This document shows positions 57,625 through 64,000 of a DNA stretch of 64,000 nucleotides, piece by piece. The notes under the pieces were generated by a model. The model worked only from the letters and a program-made list of their open reading frames with translations, did not search any database and had not been told where the DNA came from. This DNA comes from Myxocyprinus asiaticus (Eukaryota > Chordata > Actinopteri > Cypriniformes > Catostomidae): the NCBI RefSeq assembly GCF_019703515.2, contig NC_059346.1:52040001-52104000 (forward strand). Direction: 5' to 3'. The position numbers and the translations under genes are program-made. The first letter of the stretch is position 1. Each line of letters opens with the position of its first letter.

Positions 57625-57850
57625 TTAAAGGAATAGTTCACTCAAAAATGAAAATTCTCATATCATTTACTCACCCTCATGCCATCCCAGATGTGTATGA
57701 CTTTCTTTCTTCTGCAGAACACAAACGAATATTTTAGAAGAATATTTCATCTCTGTAGGCCCACAATTTTTTACAATGCAAAAAAATGGTGGCCAAAACT
57801 TTGAAGACCAAAAGCATATAAAGGCAGCATATATAGTAGAGGTGGTGGTA
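57625..57850 (+). repeat. TTCACCC-type MITE, copy 4 (left arm)
   Basis: TTAAAGGAATAGTTCACTCA, then AAATGAAAATTCTCATATCA, then ACTCACCCTCATGCCATCCC and GACTTTCTTTCTTCTGCAGA follow the family left arm. No matching right arm was found, so it is truncated. Confidence 0.65.
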
Positions 57851-58489
57851 CTCGAGTTCGGACTTGAGTCTGAGTTACAAGTACAATTTTAATGGACTTG
57901 AAATTGTCAGAGACTTGGATGCATTTTTACTCAAACTTGACTCGGACTCGAGCCTTTGGGACTCAAGTCCATGGCATTTGTGATGCAATGAAAAAAATTA
58001 TAACAACGAAACAGAAATAAATGAACACATCTTTGTCTGCATGCAGCTGTAGCACCCCTTGATGTTGTAGACATAGCCAGAGTTTGTTTCACAGTGTTAA
58101 GCAAGCACACACGCACACACATACGCACGTACACAGGCACACTCATCATTCAACCAATACACTAGAATGTTGCTACGGAGACTACTGTATAACATTGATT
58201 ACCGATGTGGCTGGCATGACAAAAACATAAAGAAAGGGACGTAGCCAGTGTACGAGAAATGAAACAAGGCAGTTTTGCACGGCAGCGGACCTGACAGCTG
58301 ATAAAATCGCATGCGCAGTTTGTGCAGCCAAGATGGTGCCCGCATCACGGTTTCAATTCAAGAACTTAATTGAATCAAGTCACCCACATCATGTCTCTCA
58401 CAGTTTACTAAAAACAACATATCGGAATACAAATACAGAAAAATAGTATTCATATTGGGCTATTAAGTCTTTTTAGGAGTAATGTATCC
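57851..58489 (+). other. Possible BED-finger transposase trace
   Basis: Near 58270-58390 the plus strand reads ADLTADKIACAVCAAKMVPA then a phenylalanine-rich link and SHPHHVSHSLL. The C-x2-C and H-rich segments resemble a BED zinc finger of hAT transposases or ZBED genes. A CGGACTTGAGTCTGAGTTAC stretch near 57855 and TCGAGCC near 57945 suggest a TIR-element body. No termini are certain. Confidence 0.25.
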
Positions 58490-58865
58490 TGTTACGACCC
58501 CGGTCTAGGGTCGAGGTGTAACATAAATAAATGAAAAATTCTGAATACAGTTTGTCCGTTTCTTCTTTCTGTTTTCTTCTCTTTTTATTTATTTATTTAT
58601 TTATTTATTAAGATAAAACACCACAAACACCACAGGAAGTAAAATGGCTTCAGGATTGGGCCAGTCCAAAACAATGGAAAAAAAACACAAACTGTCTATA
58701 CCCAAAAGAAAATAACTAAATTTCCTCTCAAAAGAAAAACTTGAACAAAAATACAGAAGGCTTACCTTCCTTCCTAACTAATCCAATAAACAGGAGAAAA
58801 TAAATGGCATCCAACCCCTACGGCTTCTGTGGTAAAGAAACGGATCTAAATGTACTATTTACAAT

Positions 58866-61800
58866 ATGGGCATCCAAATCAAATCAAATCAAATCACTTT
58901 ATTGTCACGCAGCCATATACACAACTGCAATGGTGTGTGAAATTCTTGGGTGCAGTTCCGATCAACATAGCAGTCGTGACAGTGATGAGACATATACCAA
59001 TTTACAATAACATCAAATTAACACAGCACAATTTAAATGTCTGATATACACATAATTACACACAACAATATACAAATAATAACATACACTGTACAGTATA
59101 CAATACACACTATATAGATACACATTATTCAATAAAAATAAAAATAAAAAATATATAAAAAAGTATATATAGTAGTATATATAGAATGTACAGTATTGTA
59201 CTGTATTGACATTTAGGCTGTCGGTTGATAGTCAGTTGTTAAGAGAGAATATAATATAATAATAATATAATTTATGACAGTCCGGTGTGAGATATAAGAG
59301 TAAGGGTAATAAAGTGCAGTGCTGATGTATTTTGATCGTGGGAGATCAAGAGTTCAAAAGTCTGATTGCTTGGGGGAAGAAGCTGTCATGGAGATGGCTG
59401 GTGCGGGTCCTGATGCTGCGATACCGCCTGCCTGATGGTAGCAGTGAGAACAGCCCATGGCTCGGGTGGCTGGAGTCTCTGATGATCCTCCGAGCTTTTT
59501 TCACACACCGCCTTGTATATATTTCCTGGACGGAGGGAAGCTCACCTCCGATGATGTGTCTGGCAGTTCGCACCACCCTTTGCAGTGCTTTGCGGTTGTG
59601 GGCGGTGCTATTGCCGTACCAGGCGGAGATGCAGCCAGTCAGGATGCTCTCTACAGTGCAGGTGTAGAACCATGTGAGGATGTGGCGGTTCATTCCAAAC
59701 TTCCTCAGCCGTCTCAGGAAGAAGAGGCGCTGATGAGCCTTCTTCACAACGACTTCAGTGTGGATGGACCATGTGAGTTCCTCAGTGATGTGGACACCCA
59801 GGAACTTGAAGCTGCTGACTCTCTCCACTGGTGCTCCATTGATGGTGATGGGACTGTGTTCTCTGTCCTTTCTTCTGAAGTCCACCACAAGCTCCTTTGT
59901 CTTACTGACACTGAGGAAGAGGTTGTGCTCCTGACACCAGTGTGTCAGAGTGTGCACCTCCTCTCTGTAGGCTGCTTCATCATTGTCAGTGATCAAACCT
60001 ACCACCATCGTGTCATCAGCAAACTTAATGATGGCATTGGAGCTATGTGTTGCCACACAGTCATGTGTGTACAGGGAATACAGTAGTGGGCTGAGAACAC
60101 AGCCCTGTGGCGCTCCAGTGTTGAGGGTTAGTGATGAGGAGATGTTGCTGCCTATTCTAACCACCTGGCATCTGCTTGACAGGAAGTCCAGGATCCAGCT
60201 GCACAGCGAGCTGTTTAAGCCCAGAGCCCGGAGTTTCTCATCTAGCTTGGAGGGCACTGTGGTGTTGAATGCTGAGCTGTAGTCTACAAACAGCATTCTC
60301 ACATAAGTGTTCTTTTTTTCCAGGTGGGAGAGAGCAGTGTGTATTGTAGATGCAATGGCATCATCAGTGGAGCGGTTGTTGCGGTAAGCAAACTGCAATG
60401 GGTCAAGAGAGAGAGGCAGCACAGAGCAGATGTAATCTCTGATTAGTCTCTCAAAGCATTTGCTGATGATGGGGGTCAGAGCAACAGGACGCCAGTCATT
60501 TAAGCAAGTTATTTTTGGTTGCTTTGGAACAGGCACAATGGTGGATGTTTTAAAGCATGTGGGGAACTACAGACAAAGAGAGGGAAAGGTTGAAAATGTC
60601 TTTAAAAACACCAGCCAGCTGGTTCGCGCACGCTCTGATGACGAGGCCAGGAATGCCGTCTGGACCCGCGGCTTTGTGGATATTCACCCGTCGGAAGGAT
60701 CAGGTTACATCCACTACAGAGACGGAGAGTGAACTAACCTCTGTAGCTTCGGCCGCGAGAGCTCTCTCCGCGAGGGCAGTGTTATTTCCCTCAAAACGAG
60801 CATAAAAAGTATTTAGCTTATCCGGGAGAGAGGCAGCGGTGTTCATGGTGGAGTTTTTATTCCCTTTAAAGTCCGTGATGATGTTAATTCCCTGCCACAT
60901 GCTTCTAGAGTTGGTGGTGTTAAACTGTCCTTCAATCTTGCTCCTGTACTGGCGTTCTGCTGTTTTTCGGAGGGCACAACTGGCTTGTTTATGCTCCTCC
61001 ACGTTCCCGGAATTAAAAGCAGAGGTCTGCACATTAAGTGCCGCGCGAACATCGTTATTTATCCATGGTTTCTGGTTTGGATAGATCCGTATTGTTCTGG
61101 TCGGAACCACGTCCTCCACGCACTTTTTGATGAAACACATTACGCTATCAGCATAAAGCTCGATGTCGTCATCAGAGGCGGACCGGAACATCTCCCAGTC
61201 TGTGTGATCAAAACAGTCCTGTAGCATAGAGTCTGATTGGTCCGTCCAGCACTGGATCGTTCTGAGAGTGGGTGCTTCCTGTTTCAGTTTCTGCCTGTAA
61301 GTGGGCAGAAGCAGAATGGAAGAGTGATCTGATTTGCCAAATGGTGGGCGGGGGAGGCATTTGTAGCCATCCCGGAAGGGAGAGTAGCAGTGGTCCAAAA
61401 CCCGGTCCCCTCATGTGTTGAAACTAATGTGCTGGTGGTATTTTGGTGCGACTGATTTTAAACTGGCTTTATTAAGGTCCCCGTCACAATGAACGTGGCC
61501 TCAGAGTGCACGGTTTCCTGCTCACTTATAATCCCATACAGTTCCTTGAGTGCCCGGTCTGTGTCGGCTTGTGGGGGAATGTACACAGCTGTGATAATGA
61601 CTGCTGTGAATACCCACGGTAGCCAGAATGGTCGACACAGAAGCATGAGAAATTACAGATCAGGAGAGCAGAGAGACTTGATAGAATGTACGTTCCTCTG
61701 ATCACACCAGGATTTGTTAATCATAAAACATACACCACCACCTCTGCTTTTACCTGAGAGGTCTTTCGCTCTGTCCGCTCGGTGCACGGAGAACCCTGCG

Positions 61801-62309
61801 GGTTCAATGGCTGAGTCTGGAATCTCCGCAGACATCCAAGTTTCTGTAAGGCAGATAATGCAGCAGTCCCTCGTCTCTCGTTGGAAAGAGATCCGCGCTT
61901 TCAGCTCGGATTTTTTTTTGTTATCCAGAGGCTGAACATTTGCCAGTAGAATAGTGGGTAGCGGGGGTTGATTTGCGCTGCGTCTTACTCTGATGAGAAC
62001 GCCGGCTCTGTTTCCCCTTTTCCTTTTGCGTTTCCACGTCCGGACTGCCCAGACAAAGGGCTCCGCTTGCGTGTTTGTAAACAGCGGGTCGGCATTGAGG
62101 AATTTGAAGTCCGGTTTATGGTGTGAAATTGCTGAACCAATGTCCAAAAGTGTTTGTCTGTCGTAGACAATAAGGCAGACAACATCCAAGACAAAAAACA
62201 TAAGAATTGTGAACAAAACAAACAAAACACTACTATGTTGTGTCGGAGCTCGCAACGCAGCAGCCATACTCGACGCCATCTTGCTCTCTTTTGCACAAGC
62301 CACATATCA
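58866..62309 (-). mobile_element. L2-type LINE, nearly complete, inside the LTR
   Basis: On the minus strand the element ends with GTGACAATAAAGTGATTTGA and an AAATC-type repeat tail (58873-58896), as in L2/CR1-clade LINEs. The polyprotein runs from the endonuclease (about 62200) to the RT C-terminus (59346). Length about 3.4 kb. Confidence 0.88.
59346..62303 (-). pseudogene. L2 endonuclease-reverse transcriptase polyprotein
   Basis: Four frames make up one ancestral ORF: 62303-61653, 61646-61458, 61398-60700 and 60536-59346. The endonuclease shows LANVQPLDNKKKSELKARIS, CIICLTETWMS and SGKSRGGGVCFMINKSWC, then AVYIPPQADTDRALKELY. The linker reads KSDHSSILLLPTYRQKLK. The RT (396 codons open) has [60 protein letters not shown] and the catalytic [14 protein letters not shown], then the C-terminal [20 protein letters not shown]. 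Breaks lie near 61650, 61440 and 60600-60700. The first 60 residues (MACAKESKMASS...) may run into LTR sequence, so the true start is uncertain. Confidence 0.9.
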
Positions 62310-62660
62310 GATCTTAACAAATACAGTAAGCAGGGTAAAGGGAACACAGGGAAAATGCACAACAATTCTCAAAGTGACCAACTCTCAACAACACAAATAC
62401 TCTCAACATCACTTGCTAGCAACACTACCAACATTAGCAACACGTTGCACTCTCTCTTGCTCTCAAACTCTCTCTACCCCCTGGGGCATTTCTGATCCGG
62501 TATTTCAAATGACGTGCGAACAAGCAGGTCCAAATCTTGCGCACACCGTGGATCACACCCAATTAGAGCAGAGCAACCTGCGAGTGTGAGAAAAAGAGAG
62601 AGAACAAGCAAGAGAAAGAGGGGGATACACACACATAGCAATATGTCTGCTGACGTAACA

Positions 62661-62671
62661 CCCCCACCCTT
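62661..62671 (-). other. Polypurine tract of the minus-strand gypsy element
   Basis: Plus CCCCCACCCTT, i.e. AAGGGTGGGGG on the coding strand, abuts the LTR start at 62660. Confidence 0.75.
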
Positions 62672-62779
62672 AAAAATCAAACTCTGTTTTGATTGAAAAA
62701 AAACAAACAAACAAAAACTATCAATCCAAACAGACTAATCAACATGAGTATGAGAAAGTGCATCTGCTAAAAATTTTCT

Positions 62780-63205
62780 GTACCCTTACTGTGGCTCATG
62801 TCGTGGTTAAACCCTTGGACCACCTCATCAGTCTTTAGTTAGAGTTCGACATATGCATGAGGAAGACAAGAAGATTATGGTTATTGTAGACCACAACAGT
62901 TAAGGAACTGCAACCCACATAGACTTCAAAGAGCTGAAGTGTGATGAGTAATGCTAGAACCTCTTTTTCAATGGTGCTGTAATTCTGTTGGGCTTTAGAA
63001 AACTTTTAAGAGAAATATCACACTGGCTGGTCGATTCCAGATTCAGTTTCCTGCAATAATACTGCTCCTGCTCCTAATGCACTCGCATCTACCTCAAGTT
63101 TAAATGGCCGGGTGAAATTAGGAGCAGTGAGAACTGGTGTGCTACAAAGGAGATCCATGGCAGCATTGAAAGCTATGTCACACTTAGAACTTCAAAACTT
63201 TGGAC
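62780..63205 (-). pseudogene. Gypsy RNase H fragment
   Basis: The minus strand reads FNAAMDLLCSTPVLTAPNFT, then FKLEVDASALGAGAVLLQET, the first catalytic aspartate motif of gypsy RNase H. QNYSTIEKEVLALLITLQLF follows, with the catalytic glutamate, and then a degraded VVVYNNHNLLVFL where the usual YTDHNPL has lost its aspartate. Stops interrupt it. Confidence 0.82.
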
Positions 63206-63281
63206 ACACTCAACAAATCGGTCAGGGGAGCCACAATAGAGGAAAAGTGCTTACAAAACCCTCTGTAATATCCAACCATCC

Positions 63282-63745
63282 CTAAAAAATGACGCAATTC
63301 ATGTTTGGACTTGGGTGCGGACAATCCAAAGTTGCAGTGACCTTGGTATCAACTAGGTGCACCTGGCCTTTCCCTACCTGTTTGCCAAGGTACGTGACCA
63401 TTGCTTTGCCAAACTCACACTTCGCTAGGTTCACAGTCATGGATGCTTTTGTCTTAATATGATCACCCCATGAAGTAGAATAAATCACCACATCGTCCAG
63501 ATAAACTTCGCAACTTGGCAAGCTGGACAACATCCTCTGCATCAACCGCTGAAACGTGGCTGGGGCGTTTCGCATTCCGAAGGCCATCACAAAGTATTTA
63601 AGGAAGTTGTCCGGGGTGACAAATGCAGAGGTTTCAGAGGCATGGGTTGTTAAAGGCACCTGCCAAAAACCCTTCAATAGATCTAGCTTAGTCACAAAGG
63701 AGGCAGCACCAACTTGATCTATGCAATCTTCCATCCTGGGCATCC
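63282..63745 (-). pseudogene. Gypsy reverse transcriptase fragment
   Basis: The frame reads PRMEDCIDQVGAASFVTKLD, then LLKGFWQVPLT, AFGMRNAPATFQRLMQRML and the catalytic YLDDVVIYSTSW. KCEFGKAMVTYLGKQVGKGQ follows. There is an internal deletion after GDHIKT. The part N-terminal to PRMED is missing and replaced by integrase sequence. Confidence 0.88.
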
Positions 63746-64000
63746 GTCTGAATAGTTTTTGGAAGCCCAAATGTAGAGAACAATTTGATCAGCTCCTTTA
63801 CCACATTTTTAGCCTTTATATTGTGCAACGGAATGGCTTCGGGATACCGCGTAGTGGCACACATAATGGTGAGTATGAAATGATGACCTGATTTAGTACC
63901 TCTGTAATGGACCAACACAGTCAATGATGATACGCTCAAACAGTTCTTCTATTACAGGGATCGGATGTAAGGGAGCGGGGGGTATTGCCTGATTTGGCTT
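63745..64000 (-). pseudogene. Gypsy integrase core fragment, fused ahead of RT
   Basis: On the minus strand PAPLHPIPVIEELFERIIID then CVGPLQRY and, after a frameshift, TKSGHHFILTIMCATTRYPE and AKNVVKELIKLFSTFGLPKT then IQTD match the DDE integrase core. The first two aspartates (IIIDCVG and QTD) are present and the glutamate is not. It breaks off at the second aspartate and continues as RT. Confidence 0.82.

Larger units (their letters stand above)
58490..62660 (-). repeat. Gypsy LTR (minus) split by an L2 LINE
   Basis: On the minus strand the LTR begins TGTTACGTCAGCAGAC at 62660 and ends GGGGTCGTAACA at 58490. A polypurine tract, AAGGGTGGGGG (complement of 62661-62671), sits immediately before it, identifying it as the 3' LTR of the element to the right. 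About 0.73 kb of LTR sequence remains once the LINE (58866-62309) is removed. Confidence 0.75.
62661..64000 (-). mobile_element. Gypsy retrotransposon pol region, rearranged
   Basis: The minus strand holds an integrase core fragment, then RT, then RNase H, then the polypurine tract and LTR. Gypsy pol normally runs RT, RNase H, integrase. Here integrase precedes RT and no integrase follows RNase H. The element extends past the window edge. Confidence 0.8.

Noticed and set aside
59457..60282. Plus-strand frames of 209 and 99 codons
   Set aside because: Antisense to the L2 reverse transcriptase, whose minus-strand frame of 396 codons carries the FADD motif.

Overview
This looks like nuclear DNA from a teleost fish, probably a cyprinid or a close relative. 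The basis is the repeat mix: DIRS-type tyrosine-recombinase retroelements, an L2-type LINE with an AAATC tail, Tc1/mariner relics, a chromodomain gypsy element, a Rex3/RTE-like LINE with a GGAT tail, tRNA-headed SINEs and several TIR MITE families. It is AT-rich and intron-bearing, with no bacterial operons, CRISPR arrays or phage genes. The species assignment is inference.

I can support one host gene: a two-exon, 84-residue CD225/dispanin (IFITM-like) membrane protein at 40465-40828. It has an ISRE-like element and a TATA-like box upstream and an AATAAA signal about 700 bp downstream. Almost all other recognisable coding sequence is transposon-derived and broken.

Layout. 1-2736: little but a MITE copy and a (GGAT)n array. 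2737-6972: a short TIR element split by a Ty3/gypsy chromovirus with both LTRs but most of RNase H and integrase deleted. 8049-11914: DIRS copy A (minus). 13085-17320: L1/Tx1-type LINE (minus) carrying a SINE. 18064-21855: DIRS copy B (plus). 23555-23670: a near-perfect hairpin. 25772-26306: Tc1-like relic. 28734-29055: solo LTR with a perfect 5-bp target duplication. 29868-30592: Harbinger-type MITE with TTA duplication. 31005-31640: second Tc1 relic. 34805-35455: Rex3/RTE-like fragment. 37090-37740: Harbinger transposase remnant. 39367-39850: third Tc1 relic. 40300-41550: the IFITM-like gene. 41901-44923: a nested stack of TIR elements containing a hAT MITE and an 87-bp DIRS fragment. 46620-46995: three degenerate ~120-bp repeats. 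47010-51940: DIRS copy C (minus), with a SINE inside. 53590-54276: 3' end of an LTR element. 54588-55172: long-armed foldback MITE. 58490-62660: minus-strand gypsy LTR split by a nearly complete L2 LINE. 62661-64000: rearranged pol of that gypsy element.

The three DIRS copies complement each other. A keeps RNase H and the recombinase, B keeps the gag start and an intact HSTR recombinase end, and C keeps gag, RT, RNase H and recombinase with point lesions. Their inverted terminal repeats share a CCAAT-octamer-TATA array, the most distinctive regulatory pattern in the window. No tRNA, rRNA or clear ncRNA gene was found.
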